This document shows positions 1-8,468 of a DNA stretch of 64,000 nucleotides, piece by piece. The notes under the pieces were generated by a model, which was given only the letters and a program-made list of their open reading frames with translations, searched no databases and had not been told where the DNA came from. The stretch covers positions 109,055-173,054 of the forward strand of contig NZ_JAQPPK010000009.1 in assembly GCF_029952445.1 (NCBI RefSeq), in the 5' to 3' direction. The translations under genes were made by a program, and so were the position numbers. The stretch comes from Paenarthrobacter nitroguajacolicus. GTDB taxonomy: Bacteria; Actinomycetota; Actinomycetes; Actinomycetales; Micrococcaceae. The first letter of the stretch is position 1. Every line of letters starts with the position of its first letter.

Positions 1-419
1 GTGATGCCCATGGAGCGGGCGGTACCGGCGATGATCAGGGCAGCTGCCTTGATGTCGTTGGCGTTCAGGTCTTCCATCTTGGTGGAAGCAATTTCCTCAA
101 CCTGTGCCTGGGTCAGCTTGGCAACCTTGACGGTGTGCGGGGTAGCTGAACCCTTGGCAACGCCTGCAGCCTTCTTGATGAGCTCCGCAGCCGGCGGGGT
201 CTTGGTGATGAAGGTGAAGGAACGGTCCTCGTAGACCGTGATTTCAACCGGGATAACGTTTCCGCGCTGGGATTCCGTTGCAGCGTTGTACGCCTTGCAG
301 AATTCCATGATGTTGACACCGTGCTGGCCAAGCGCAGGACCGATCGGCGGAGCCGGGTTAGCGGCACCTGCCTGGATCTGCAGCTTGATGAGGCCGGTGA
401 CCTTCTTCTTGGGAGCCAA
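1..419 (-). CDS. rplK: 50S ribosomal protein L11 (3' part beyond the window)
   Basis: Ribosomal protein L11 of the large-subunit GTPase-associated stalk base, target of thiostrepton-type antibiotics. Read on the minus strand, the protein begins (L/M)[17 protein letters not shown] and contains the family hallmark [19 protein letters not shown]. About 139 residues are visible and the C-terminus runs off the left edge. The start is a TTG at 417-419, preceded by an AGAAGGA ribosome-binding site about 8 nt upstream; no ATG fits the family N-terminus. It lies 130 bp downstream of nusG, the conserved secE-nusG-rplK order of bacteria. Identity is secure; only the exact start is inferred. Confidence 0.96.
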   Translation of the reverse strand, partial: MAPKKKVTGLIKLQIQAGAANPAPPIGPALGQHGVNIMEFCKAYNAATESQRGNVIPVEITVYEDRSFTFITKTPPAAELIKKAAGVAKGSATPHTVKVAKLTQAQVEEIASTKMEDLNANDIKAAALIIAGTARSMGI

Positions 420-549
420 TGTAGGGTCCTTCTCTCAATAGCTTCCTGGGACACAGGAGCGCGTCCCAGGTTGGTGGCCGCCATGGCGAGGCGGCCGGCC
501 GCTCCCGAACTGCTAAGCAGGCAGGACTGGAGCGAAATTCTTGAATCAG

Positions 550-1419
550 CTAGATCTTGGTGACCTGGTTGAATGCGAGCGTTACCGGGGTTTCGCGCTC
601 GAAGATCGAGACCAGAACCACCAGGGTCTGGGACTCGGGCTTGATCTCGGAGATCGTTGCCGGGAGGGTCTCGAACGGACCTTCCTTGACGATGACCGAC
701 TCGCCGACCTCGAAGTCGACGGCCACGGGAGCCTGGTTCTGCTTGTTGACCGGCTTGCCCTGCTCTGCCTGCTCTTCTTCGAAGACCGGGGCGAGCATGG
801 AGAAGACCTCGTCGAGGCGCAGCGGAACAGGGTTGTGGGCGTTGCCCACGAAGCCGGTCACACCGGGAGTGTGGCGGACGGCGCCCCAGGAGGCGTCGGT
901 CAGGTCCATGCGGACCAGGACGTAACCGGGAATGCGAACGCGGTTGATGACCTTGCGCTGCGCGTTCTTGATCTCGACGACCTCTTCCATGGGCACCTGG
1001 ATCTCGAAGATGTAATCTTCCATGTCCAGGGTCTGGATGCGGGTCTCAAGGTTGGCCTTGACGCGGTTTTCGTAGCCTGCGTAGGAGTGGATGACGTACC
1101 AGTCACCCTCCTGGCGGCGAAGCTTGGCCTTGAACTCCTCGGCGGGATCAGCCGGCGCAGCAGCAGCAGCGGCCGTCAGTTGGTCGCCGTCGGACTCTTC
1201 CTCGGTGTCGACGTCGGCAGGCTCGCCGGATGCGTCATCGGACTCTTCGTCCACGTCGGCTTCGAAGTCCTCTTCGGAATCGTCGTCGTCGACGTCGGCA
1301 GATTCGGGCGCAGCGGAATCAACCTCGGACTCTTCCGCGACAATTGCCGTGGCGTCGGCTGAGTCCTCGGCGGATTCGCCCAGCTCAGTCTCGTTTACCT
1401 CGAGCTCCTGCTCAGACAC
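550..1419 (-). CDS. nusG: Transcription termination/antitermination factor NusG
   Basis: NusG binds RNA polymerase through its NGN domain and couples it to Rho or ribosomes through its KOW domain. The 289-residue protein has a long acidic, Ala/Glu/Asp-rich N-terminal extension (residues 1 to about 95), then an NGN domain starting [20 protein letters not shown] and containing the [10 protein letters not shown] motif, and a C-terminal KOW domain ([19 protein letters not shown]). Acidic extensions of this kind are common in actinobacterial NusG. The chosen start is GTG at 1417-1419 with a GCAGGAG site just upstream. An ATG 30 nt further upstream (1447-1449) is in frame but lacks such a site. Flanked by secE and rplK. 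Confidence 0.96.
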   Translation of the reverse strand: MSEQELEVNETELGESAEDSADATAIVAEESEVDSAAPESADVDDDDSEEDFEADVDEESDDASGEPADVDTEEESDGDQLTAAAAAAPADPAEEFKAKLRRQEGDWYVIHSYAGYENRVKANLETRIQTLDMEDYIFEIQVPMEEVVEIKNAQRKVINRVRIPGYVLVRMDLTDASWGAVRHTPGVTGFVGNAHNPVPLRLDEVFSMLAPVFEEEQAEQGKPVNKQNQAPVAVDFEVGESVIVKEGPFETLPATISEIKPESQTLVVLVSIFERETPVTLAFNQVTKI

Positions 1420-1533
1420 TTGGTCTCCTGCTTCCTCATTGCCTAACATGCCTATTTAAATGGCTCAATTCCGCAAACCCCGCAAAGTTCCTGGCGAACC
1501 AAGGAATTTCACACAGTTTGCGGACAGATCCGC

Positions 1534-1815
1534 TTAGCGGTCCGTGGCGCCTGACCCACCGAAGACCCAGCTGACTCCCGTGCCGAAGGCGAGGTCCAGC
1601 AGGGTGACAATGACCATCATGATGACCACGAACACCAGCACCACGAGCGTGTAGTTGATCAGTTCCTTGCGGGTGGGGGCAACGACTTTCTTCAGCTCGC
1701 CGATGATCTGGCGTACGAAGAGTGCAATACGGGCGAAGAAGCCGCGTTCGGCTTTCTTGGCGGGACGGCCCTTCGAGCTGCTGGCAGCTGTTTCGGTCAC
1801 CTGGTCCTCACTCAC
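1534..1815 (-). CDS. secE: Preprotein translocase subunit SecE
   Basis: Small essential subunit of the SecYEG protein-conducting channel in the cytoplasmic membrane. The 93-residue protein has a charged cytosolic N-terminus, an amphipathic helix (FFARIALFVRQIIGELKKVV), the conserved APTRKELINYT hinge and one transmembrane helix (about residues 54-76, LVVLVFVVIMMVIVTLLDL). This is the short single-span SecE form usual in Gram-positive bacteria. It lies between tRNA-Trp and nusG, the standard neighbourhood, and is probably cotranscribed with nusG (114 bp apart). Confidence 0.96.
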   Translation of the reverse strand: MSEDQVTETAASSSKGRPAKKAERGFFARIALFVRQIIGELKKVVAPTRKELINYTLVVLVFVVIMMVIVTLLDLAFGTGVSWVFGGSGATDR

Positions 1816-1895
1816 CTTGCAAAGTCGTTGACCCGACTCTGATCAGAGCCATGGTTGCTGCGCGTGCTCCGGCGTTTCCGCCGGAACAGCTTGCG

Positions 1896-1968
1896 CAGGG
1901 CAGACAGGACTCGAACCTGCAACCTGCGGTTTTGGAGACCGCTGCGCTACCAATTGCGCCACTACCCT
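1896..1968 (-). tRNA. trnW: tRNA-Trp (anticodon CCA)
   Basis: The minus strand folds into a 73-nt cloverleaf. The acceptor stem is AGGGTAG paired with CTGCCCT (one G-U pair), the D-arm has GCGCAATTGGTAGCGC, the anticodon stem-loop is CGGTCTCCAAAACCG with anticodon CCA, and the T-loop is GGTTCGAGTCC. No CCA end is encoded. Its position just upstream of secE is conserved in many actinobacteria and supports the call. Confidence 0.96.
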
Positions 1969-2221
1969 ATGGATCGAATCCATGTTTCAGGCCGCACTTC
2001 AGCCTGTGATGCTTTTCAACACCGGTGAACCAGTCTACGCAAGAAATTCGCGATAGTCGAACCGGCCCAGTTCCGGAGCTTCCAGTCCCTTTTGCCCTGT
2101 GACCAGCATTATCAGTCACAAATCCGGGTAGGCACGCGGGAGCTCCGCAGAACAGCATAAGGTAGTTTACGTCGAATCCCATCATCCAGCCCACGAGCTG
2201 CCTGCGAAGAACGGTACATAG

Positions 2222-3451
2222 ATGTCTGCCGGAACAACTGCCGCCCGCATTTCACAGCGAATCTCAGCCATTGCCGAGTCCGCCACCCTTGCCGTTGACG
2301 CCAAGGCCAAGGCACTGAAGGCCGCGGGCCGTCCCGTGATTGGTTTCGGTGCCGGTGAACCCGATTTCCCCACCCCCGACTACATCGTCCAGGCGGCCAT
2401 CGAGGCAGCCGGCCAGCCCAAGTACCACCGCTACTCCCCCGCTGGCGGCCTTCCTGAGCTGAAGAAGGCGATCGCCGACAAGACCCTGCGCGACTCGGGC
2501 TACAAGGTCGATCCCGCCCAGGTCCTGGTGACCAACGGTGGCAAGCAAGCCGTTTACAACACCTTTGCCACGTTGGTGGATCCGGGCGACGAAGTCATCA
2601 TCCCCACCCCGTTCTGGACCACCTACCCGGAGGCCATCCGCCTCGCCGGTGGCGTGCCCGTCGAGGTGTTCGCAGGTCCGGAACAGGGCTATTTGGTAAC
2701 CATCGAGCAGCTTGAGGCCGCTGTCACCGACAAGACCAAGATCCTGTTGTTCGTCTCCCCGTCCAACCCCACCGGCGCTGTTTACAGCCCGGAGCAGGTT
2801 GCCGAGATCGGCAAGTGGGCCGCGTCCAAGGGCCTGTGGGTCGTCACGGACGAAATCTACGAGCACCTCACTTACGACGGCGTCGAGTTCACCTCCATTG
2901 CCACTGCCGCCCCGGAGCTCGGGGACCGCGTGGTGATCCTCAACGGCGTGGCCAAGACGTACGCCATGACCGGTTGGCGCGTGGGTTGGATGATCGGCCC
3001 CACGGACGTGATCAAGGCCGCAACCAACTTGCAGTCCCATGCAACGTCCAACGTTTCCAACATCATGCAGGTGGCAGCCGCCGCTGCCCTCACGGGTCCG
3101 CTGACCGCCGTCGACGAGATGAAGGTTGCCTTCGACCGCCGCCGCAAGGCGATTGTCGCCGGACTGAACGCGATTGACGGCGTTGAATGCCCGACGCCGA
3201 CCGGCGCCTTCTACGTCTACGCGGACGTCCGCGGGCTGCTGGGCAAGGAATTCGAGACCTCCAACGGTCCTGTCCGCCCGGGCACCTCTGCTGAACTCGC
3301 AGCGCTGATCCTGGACGAAGTCGAAGTTGCAATCGTCCCGGGCGAGGCCTTCGGCCCCTCCGGGTACGTTCGGCTTTCGTACGCGCTGGGCGACGACGAC
3401 CTCGCCGAGGGTGTCCGCCGCATGCAGGAATTCCTGGGCAAGGCCAAATAG
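2222..3451 (+). CDS. Pyridoxal-phosphate-dependent aminotransferase (aspartate aminotransferase family)
   Basis: Class I/II (fold type I) PLP enzyme of 409 residues, most like bacterial aspartate aminotransferases of the Ib subgroup, which exchange amino groups between aspartate and 2-oxoglutarate. Visible motifs are [13 protein letters not shown] near the N-terminus, TNGGKQA (phosphate cup), [20 protein letters not shown] with the cofactor-binding Asp and Tyr, and the Schiff-base lysine in [16 protein letters not shown] (Lys245). The C-terminus carries the substrate-carboxylate Arg in GYVRLSYAL. The gene stands alone, divergent from tRNA-Trp, and is followed by a strong terminator. The exact amino acid specificity cannot be read from sequence. 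Confidence 0.9.
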   Translation: MSAGTTAARISQRISAIAESATLAVDAKAKALKAAGRPVIGFGAGEPDFPTPDYIVQAAIEAAGQPKYHRYSPAGGLPELKKAIADKTLRDSGYKVDPAQVLVTNGGKQAVYNTFATLVDPGDEVIIPTPFWTTYPEAIRLAGGVPVEVFAGPEQGYLVTIEQLEAAVTDKTKILLFVSPSNPTGAVYSPEQVAEIGKWAASKGLWVVTDEIYEHLTYDGVEFTSIATAAPELGDRVVILNGVAKTYAMTGWRVGWMIGPTDVIKAATNLQSHATSNVSNIMQVAAAAALTGPLTAVDEMKVAFDRRRKAIVAGLNAIDGVECPTPTGAFYVYADVRGLLGKEFETSNGPVRPGTSAELAALILDEVEVAIVPGEAFGPSGYVRLSYALGDDDLAEGVRRMQEFLGKAK

Positions 3452-3500
3452 TAATTCCTGATCGCCGGGGTGTTGGATCCCGACCTTCCTTGAAACACCA

Positions 3501-3545
3501 TCAGCCCCTGGGCAACCTGTTTCGGTTGGCCAGGGGCTGATTTGT
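3501..3545 (+). terminator. Rho-independent terminator after the aminotransferase gene
   Basis: A perfect 11-bp stem, TCAGCCCCTGG (3501-3511) with CCAGGGGCTGA (3530-3540), followed by TTTGT. It lies about 50 nt after the aminotransferase stop codon. Confidence 0.8.
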
Positions 3546-3552
3546 CCCCGAA

Positions 3553-3642
3553 GAGGGACCGGACGTGATTGAGGGTCCCGGAAAAAGGGAACGGACGTGA
3601 GCGAGCGTCCCGGAAAAAGGGACCGGACGTGAATGAGGGTTA
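3553..3642. repeat. Three 32-bp tandem repeats with internal inverted GGGACC/GGTCCC arms
   Basis: The motif GGACGTGA occurs at 3561, 3593 and 3625, an exact 32-bp period. The unit reads roughly GGGACCGGACGTGA, then TGAGGGTCCCGGAAAAA. Each full unit contains GGGACC and GGTCCC arms that could form a short hairpin. The third copy is partial and runs into the stop codon of the response-regulator gene (TAA at 3640-3642 on the minus strand). Role unknown; it may act as an intergenic palindromic repeat or terminator element. Confidence 0.85.
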
Positions 3643-4314
3643 GAGGAGGCGGCGTTCGGCGGCCCACTTGGTGAGTTCATGGCGGCTGGACAGCTGGAGC
3701 TTCCTCAGTACCGCGGAAACGTGTGTTTCCACCGTCTTGATGGAGATGAACAGTTCCTTGCCAACTTCCTTGTAGCTGTAGCCCCGGGCGATGAGCCGCA
3801 TGACTTCCAGCTCCCGGGCAGAGAGCTTGTCCAGTTCGTCGTCCGCGATGTCCGCCGGTGCCGTTCCGAACGCATCCAGCACGAAACCTGCGAGCCGCGG
3901 CGAAAACACGGCGTCGCCGTCGGCCACGCGGATGACGGCATCGGAGATTTCCTTGCCCGAAATGGTCTTGGTGACGTAGCCGCGGGCACCGGCCCTGATG
4001 ACTGAGACCACGTCTTCGGCGGCATCGGACACGCTCAGAGCGAGGAAGCTTGTGCCGCCCAGCAAGGCTGCCGACCCGGCAATGACCTCACGGCCTCCGC
4101 CACCCAGCCCACCGGGCAAATGGACATCCAGCAGCACAACCTCAGGGCGGGTCTCCGCGATGACGGCAATGGCCTGCTCCACGGTTCCTGCCTCGCCCAC
4201 CACATCCATGCGCGAGTCGAGGTCAGCCTTCAAGCCGGAGCGGAAAATGGTGTGGTCATCCACGATCACCACCCGCACGCTGCGCACTGTGCCACCGCCA
4301 GGATTGATAGTCAT
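3640..4314 (-). CDS. LuxR/NarL-type response regulator
   Basis: DNA-binding response regulator of 224 residues. The receiver domain (about 12-135) has the acidic pair VDD, the phosphoacceptor Asp63 in VVLLDVHLPGG, and the conserved Lys in YVTKTISGKE. The output is a C-terminal LuxR helix-turn-helix (about 160-218), with LSARELEVMRLIARGYSYKEVGKEL then SIKTVETHVSAVLRKL. Its ATG overlaps the TGA of the upstream histidine-kinase gene (ATGA, 4311-4314), so the two are translationally coupled and form a two-component pair. The organisation resembles LiaR/VraR or DesR systems that respond to envelope damage; that role is inferred from the PspC-domain neighbours. Confidence 0.92.
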   Translation of the reverse strand: MTINPGGGTVRSVRVVIVDDHTIFRSGLKADLDSRMDVVGEAGTVEQAIAVIAETRPEVVLLDVHLPGGLGGGGREVIAGSAALLGGTSFLALSVSDAAEDVVSVIRAGARGYVTKTISGKEISDAVIRVADGDAVFSPRLAGFVLDAFGTAPADIADDELDKLSARELEVMRLIARGYSYKEVGKELFISIKTVETHVSAVLRKLQLSSRHELTKWAAERRLL

Positions 4315-5861
4315 TGCTTCGTTTCTCCGTTCAGGGCTTCACTGTTTCGGGCTTCACTGTTCCGCACTTCACTGGTTCGGCTTTCGCCCGCCTCTGGATT
4401 TGCCGACGGGAGGGCCAGCCGGACCTCGGTTCCATCGCTGCTGCTGTTGATGACCGCGGTTCCACCATGCCTCTTCATGCGTCCGATGATCGATTCCTTG
4501 ACGCCCAGCCTGTCATCGGGGATAGCGTCGAGGGCGAAACCGGGACCCCGGTCCTTGATAAAGATCTCCGTACTGCCATCAGCGCTCTCCAAATAAACCG
4601 AAACCGTCCCGCCGCCGTGCCGGGCAGCGTTCAGCATGGCCTCCCTGGCTGCCTGGACCAATGCCTCATGCCTGTCGGTCATGGTGGAATCACCAACTGT
4701 GACAACCTCCACTGCGTGGCCGTGTGCGTCCTCCACTTCGGCCGCAACTGCCTTGATCCGTTCCGCCAGGAGGCCTGATTCCTTGGCGGGATCGCTGAAG
4801 AGCCAGGCCCTCAGTTCCCGCTCCTGGGCCCTTGCCAGCCGGACCACGTCCTGTTCAGAGCCCGCCCGTCGCTGAATGAGCGCCAGGGTCTGGAGCACGG
4901 AATCGTGCAGATGGGCCGCGATCTCGGCACGCTCGGTCTCCCGGACACGGCCTGCCCGCTCGGTCTCAAGGTCTTTCCAGAACTTCAGTCCCCACGGCAG
5001 CAACACCAGGGCGACGCCGCCAAGGACCGCCACTGAGGCCAGCAGCGCCAGCCATGTCTGTTCCCACGACCCCGAACCGGACACCATGACCAGTACACCG
5101 GCCACCACCAGCGCCAGGCCCGCTGCCAGGCGCACCCATCCGCCGGCTTGATCGGCCTTGGTCTTGTCCACCAACCCGGCCCTGCGGGTTTCGTCCAGCT
5201 GCATCCACGCGATCGCCGCTCCACCAAGGATCGCCGCGGCAGGGATGAGTGTCCCCAACGGCACATCCACACCGAATTGGCGCGCGATCAGTATCGCCGC
5301 TACCAAGAGCAGGGCCGCGCCCAGCAGGATCTCCTTGCCGTATTGGATCTTCCGGAAGGAGAACCAGGACCCCAGTGCACGGCCATCCCACCAGGCATCG
5401 CCGGTGGCTGTACCGAAGCCCTGGGCCTGCGCGGCTTCAGTGCCGGTTCCGCTGACCCAGGTTCCGCTGGCCCCGGGTCCGCTTCCTACGGAGCCTGCCG
5501 CGGAGCCGCCAAGCGCCGCGGGCCCGGTTGTCACCGCCGGTGACGGTCCGGCGTCGAACGTTTGTTGCGGCCTCGCCATACCGACCCCGGTGGCGGGCAC
5601 CGGCGGCAGGCTTACGGCAGGAGCAATGGGCGACGCCGGACGCCGGGCATTGCGCTTGGCGTTCTCATCCGCCGTGGGAACCATGGTCCACAGCCACGCG
5701 TAGAAGGCGACGCCGGCCCCACCGGCAAGGCAGGCCAGCACCATGCCTAGCCGCACGAACTTGACAGGCCACCCAAGGTGATCGGCGAGTCCGCTGCAAA
5801 CGCCCGCAATCATGCGGTCGCTGCTGCGGACCAGCGGGGGGCGTTCAACGACGGTTGTCAT
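4311..5861 (-). CDS. Sensor histidine kinase with N-terminal PspC domain
   Basis: Membrane histidine kinase of 516 residues. Residues 1 to about 62 form a PspC domain (SSDRMIAGVCSGLADHLGW, then a hydrophobic helix). A low-complexity Gly/Ala/Pro linker follows, then about four more transmembrane helices, an HisKA_3 dimerisation/phosphoacceptor segment (ERAEIAAHLHDSVLQTLALI) and a C-terminal HATPase domain with AREAMLNAARHGGG and DRGPGFALDAIPDDRLG. The start is the ATG at 5859-5861, because it matches the PspC N-terminus; a longer in-frame start at 5909 exists. It overlaps the regulator gene by 4 nt and is divergent from another PspC gene at 5987. The PspC domain suggests envelope-stress sensing (inference). 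Confidence 0.9.
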   Translation of the reverse strand: MTTVVERPPLVRSSDRMIAGVCSGLADHLGWPVKFVRLGMVLACLAGGAGVAFYAWLWTMVPTADENAKRNARRPASPIAPAVSLPPVPATGVGMARPQQTFDAGPSPAVTTGPAALGGSAAGSVGSGPGASGTWVSGTGTEAAQAQGFGTATGDAWWDGRALGSWFSFRKIQYGKEILLGAALLLVAAILIARQFGVDVPLGTLIPAAAILGGAAIAWMQLDETRRAGLVDKTKADQAGGWVRLAAGLALVVAGVLVMVSGSGSWEQTWLALLASVAVLGGVALVLLPWGLKFWKDLETERAGRVRETERAEIAAHLHDSVLQTLALIQRRAGSEQDVVRLARAQERELRAWLFSDPAKESGLLAERIKAVAAEVEDAHGHAVEVVTVGDSTMTDRHEALVQAAREAMLNAARHGGGTVSVYLESADGSTEIFIKDRGPGFALDAIPDDRLGVKESIIGRMKRHGGTAVINSSSDGTEVRLALPSANPEAGESRTSEVRNSEARNSEALNGETKQ

Positions 5862-5986
5862 GTACCAATCCAAGCACGGATCAGGGTTCCCCGAGCCGGA
5901 ATCCGGCACGGTCAGGGGCTCACTCAGGGATCATTCAGGGTATCCCCCAGTAGAGGGCAACCGGGCCTGGGCGGCAGGATCGAAGT

Positions 5987-7531
5987 ATGAACGCGAACAG
6001 CATGAACCCAGAGGAACCCGGAACGCCTGGCCCCGCCGGGACGTCCGGCTCCAGCGCCGCGAACGGCGCTTCCACCGGCGCCGCCGGATCACCTTCCGGG
6101 GCTTCGGACCAGCCCTCTGCCGGGGCATCGGCCGGCACTGGTCCTGCAGCGGGCGGTTATTCGCCCACGGGCGGCGCTCCCACGGCCTCCCAGCAAAACT
6201 TCTTCGACTGGATCCGGAACCAAGGCATCCGCCGCGGACCTGACCGCTGGATCGGCGGGGTATCCAGTGGCGTGGCCCACCGGTTCGGCATCGATCCGTT
6301 GATCGTCCGCGGCATCTTCATTGTGCTTGCGCTCTTCGCCGGCGTCGGGGTCCTGCTGTACGGCATCGCCTGGGCACTCCTGCCGGAGCCTGATGGCCGC
6401 ATCCATGTCCAGGAGGCAGCGGCGGGCCGCTGGTCCGGAGGCATGACGGGAGCGTTGATCACCACCATCATCGGCCTTCCGAGCCTGGGCCGCGGATTCT
6501 GGGGATGGGGTTGGAACGGGCTTCCGGGCGTGTTCTGGACGCTGTTCTGGATGGGAGGCGTCTTCTACCTCATCTACTTCCTGGTCCAACGGAACAAGGC
6601 CTCGAAAGCGGCACCGCCCATGGGCCCGCAAAACTACGCAGCAGCACCGACCGCGGCCGCACCCGTGTCCTACCCGGGCACTCCGACCACAGGTACCAAC
6701 ACCGGTGTTCCTGTCTACGGTGCAAGCACGGCTTCGGGTACCGCAGGAGCTTCGGGCACCCGGAGCGGGACCTACGGCCCGGGCGGATATGGCTCCGGGC
6801 CCGTCCCTCCTGCAGGGCCGGTGCCACCTGCAGGGCCTCGTCCCCCGTACGGCCCCACTCCCCCGCAGGGCTGGCAGCCCAAGCCTGCCGCCCCGAAGCG
6901 GAAGGGACCCGGCGCCGCTATCGTCGCAGTGTCAGCGGGTGCAGCCCTGCTCACCGGCGGCACGTTGAAGGCGCTCGACGCCGGCCACGTCATTGATCTT
7001 GGCGGCTCCGCGAACGCTGTGGTCTGGGCAACGGGCGCCGCGGTTCTGGGCCTCGGCATTTTGATTGCGGGGCTCCGTGGACGAACGTCCGGATTCCTGG
7101 GCTTCCTGGCTGTTGCTGCCTTGATCATCGGAGGAATCTTCAACGTGGTTCCCAGGAACGGGGATCGTTTCACCTTCCACGATGTGAACTGGGCGCCAAC
7201 CAGCCTGGAGCAGGCACGGCAAGGCATCGACGTCACCGGAGCAAAGGGAACCCTGGACCTTAGCGACGTCGCCGTGACGCCGCCGCTGATCTCCGAAGTC
7301 CTGGTGCCAGTGGACGCCACCGCCAGCAACGTGACAGTCATTATCCCCGACAACGTTCCCGTGGAGGTCAGGGCGGACATGACCTTCGGCAACCTGAACG
7401 AACGCGGAGCAGACCGCGGAGGCCGCCTTCAGGACGATCGGACGCTCTACAACACGGGGAAGCCAGGGGCCAACCTCGTGGTGCAAATCGACGGCACGTT
7501 CAGCAACGTGACCATCAAGGAAGGAAACTGA
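5987..7531 (+). CDS. PspC-domain membrane protein with C-terminal LiaF-like beta domain
   Basis: A 514-residue membrane protein. Its Gly/Ala/Ser/Pro-rich N-terminus (1-65) precedes a PspC domain (RGPDRWIGGVSSGVAHRFGI, then a transmembrane helix and YGIAWALLPEPDG). Further membrane segments, a Pro/Gly-rich linker (about 200-300) and three more transmembrane helices follow. The last 110 residues are predicted beta-rich, ending in SNVTVIIPDNVPVEVRADMTFGNL and NVTIKEGN, like the C-terminal domain of LiaF/toastrack-type proteins. It is divergent from the PspC histidine kinase (125-bp gap), and the downstream gene begins 1 nt after its stop. The likely role is as a partner or negative regulator in the same envelope-stress system (inference). 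Confidence 0.85.
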   Translation: MNANSMNPEEPGTPGPAGTSGSSAANGASTGAAGSPSGASDQPSAGASAGTGPAAGGYSPTGGAPTASQQNFFDWIRNQGIRRGPDRWIGGVSSGVAHRFGIDPLIVRGIFIVLALFAGVGVLLYGIAWALLPEPDGRIHVQEAAAGRWSGGMTGALITTIIGLPSLGRGFWGWGWNGLPGVFWTLFWMGGVFYLIYFLVQRNKASKAAPPMGPQNYAAAPTAAAPVSYPGTPTTGTNTGVPVYGASTASGTAGASGTRSGTYGPGGYGSGPVPPAGPVPPAGPRPPYGPTPPQGWQPKPAAPKRKGPGAAIVAVSAGAALLTGGTLKALDAGHVIDLGGSANAVVWATGAAVLGLGILIAGLRGRTSGFLGFLAVAALIIGGIFNVVPRNGDRFTFHDVNWAPTSLEQARQGIDVTGAKGTLDLSDVAVTPPLISEVLVPVDATASNVTVIIPDNVPVEVRADMTFGNLNERGADRGGRLQDDRTLYNTGKPGANLVVQIDGTFSNVTIKEGN

Positions 7532-7532
7532 C

Positions 7533-7922
7533 ATGAGCACGAACGAACCAGGCAAGACACCCGGTTCCCAACCCGCCGGATCCCAACCCGCCGAGTCCCG
7601 ACCCGCTGAGTCCCGACCCACCGAGGCGCTGCCCAAGCCCGTCCTCCAGCAGATCCCGCTCACGCCGCCGTTGGAGCCCAGCTTCCGGGTGGAGCACGAG
7701 GAGGAGGACGAACCGCGGCAAGCACGGATCGGAACCGTTGTATGGGGATTGATCGTGGTTGCCTTGGCTGCCCTGATCATCATCTCCACCCTCGGCTGGG
7801 TCACCCTGAACGGCACGTACGTGCTGATCGGCCTGATGATCGGAGCCGGCGCCGCGTTGGTGGTTGGTGGACTCCTCTCAGCCCGCAGGGGTTCGGCGAA
7901 ATCAAAGAACTCCACTCGTTGA
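7533..7922 (+). CDS. Small two-span membrane protein of unknown function
   Basis: A 129-residue protein. The N-terminal half is a soluble, Pro/Glu/Ser-rich segment with short near-repeats (SQPAGSQPAESRPAESRP). A charged stretch and two transmembrane helices follow (about 73-95 and 99-120, GTVVWGLIVVALAALIIIS and YVLIGLMIGAGAALVVGGLL). It starts 1 nt after the stop of the PspC/LiaF-like gene with GGAAGGAA as ribosome-binding site, so it is in the same operon. No recognised family; the context suggests envelope-stress function. Confidence 0.8.
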   Translation: MSTNEPGKTPGSQPAGSQPAESRPAESRPTEALPKPVLQQIPLTPPLEPSFRVEHEEEDEPRQARIGTVVWGLIVVALAALIIISTLGWVTLNGTYVLIGLMIGAGAALVVGGLLSARRGSAKSKNSTR

Positions 7923-7971
7923 CCAGACAAATCCACGTGACAAAGCAACCACAACAGGGAAGTGTGTAGCC

Positions 7972-8220
7972 ATGGACAAGTTCTTCAGCATCGTCAGGGG
8001 CCTCGGCCTGAAGCGCGGCCCACAACGCTGGCTGGGAGGCATCTGCGGGGGCATCGCTGCGAAACTCAGGGTGGACGTTGCCTACGTCAGGGTGGCTTTC
8101 CTGCTTTTTTGCCTGCTTCCCGGGCCAGCAGCGTTGGTGTACATCCTCGGATGGCTCATCCTGCCGGACCAGAACAACAAAATCGCCCTCGAATCCTTCA
8201 TCAGCCAACGGTCCCGGTAA
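7972..8220 (+). CDS. Small PspC-domain protein
   Basis: An 82-residue protein that is essentially one PspC domain: RGPQRWLGGICGGIAAKLRV (about 16-35), followed by a transmembrane helix (VAFLLFCLLPGPAALVYILGW) and a short tail. The ATG at 7972 matches the domain start; an ATG at 7864 is in frame but would overlap the preceding gene. PspC-family proteins sit in the cytoplasmic membrane and take part in phage-shock or envelope-stress responses. It is probably the last gene of the operon that starts at 5987 and is followed by a terminator. Confidence 0.9.
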   Translation: MDKFFSIVRGLGLKRGPQRWLGGICGGIAAKLRVDVAYVRVAFLLFCLLPGPAALVYILGWLILPDQNNKIALESFISQRSR

Positions 8221-8293
8221 CCCGGCGGGACCTGGTAACCGGTTCCGGTAACCAGCAGGACCGGTGACCAGCAGGAACAGGTCACGGCAAACG

Positions 8294-8326
8294 AAAGCGC
8301 TCCGCCCATCGGCGGGGCGCTTTTCG
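8294..8326 (+). terminator. Terminator of the PspC operon
   Basis: Stem AAAGCGCTCCGCC (8294-8306) with GGCGGGGCGCTTT (8311-8323), 12 of 13 pairs perfect, loop CATC, then a short T run. It lies about 75 nt downstream of the small PspC gene. Between them, 8214-8285 contains short direct repeats of GGTAACCGG and CCAGCAGGA. Confidence 0.8.
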
Positions 8327-8378
8327 CTGATTTCGCCCATATTTCCACTACCGCACAGCCGGGTTGAAAAGTAACCGT

Positions 8379-8409
8379 TTGTGTCGCACCCCACATGCCC
8401 GTCTACAAT
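8379..8409 (+). promoter_or_regulatory. Possible pfkA promoter
   Basis: A good -10 hexamer TACAAT at 8404-8409 lies 60 nt before the pfkA start. The -35 region is poor (TTGTGT at 8379-8384 with a 19-bp spacer). Low-confidence reading from sequence alone. Confidence 0.35.
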
Positions 8410-8468
8410 CATGGGGAGCTCAGCGTGGCGCTCTTGCACGTATTCCTCCAAGCCATGAGTGAGCAAAC

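Noticed and set aside
541..1362. Long open frame antisense to nusG
   Set aside because: Overlaps a secure nusG with known domains; its translation is low-complexity and follows from the skewed codon positions of the true gene.
2264..3667. 467-codon open frame antisense to the aminotransferase
   Set aside because: Opposite strand of a gene with clear PLP-enzyme motifs; Arg/Gly-rich translation without any domain, crossing a terminator.
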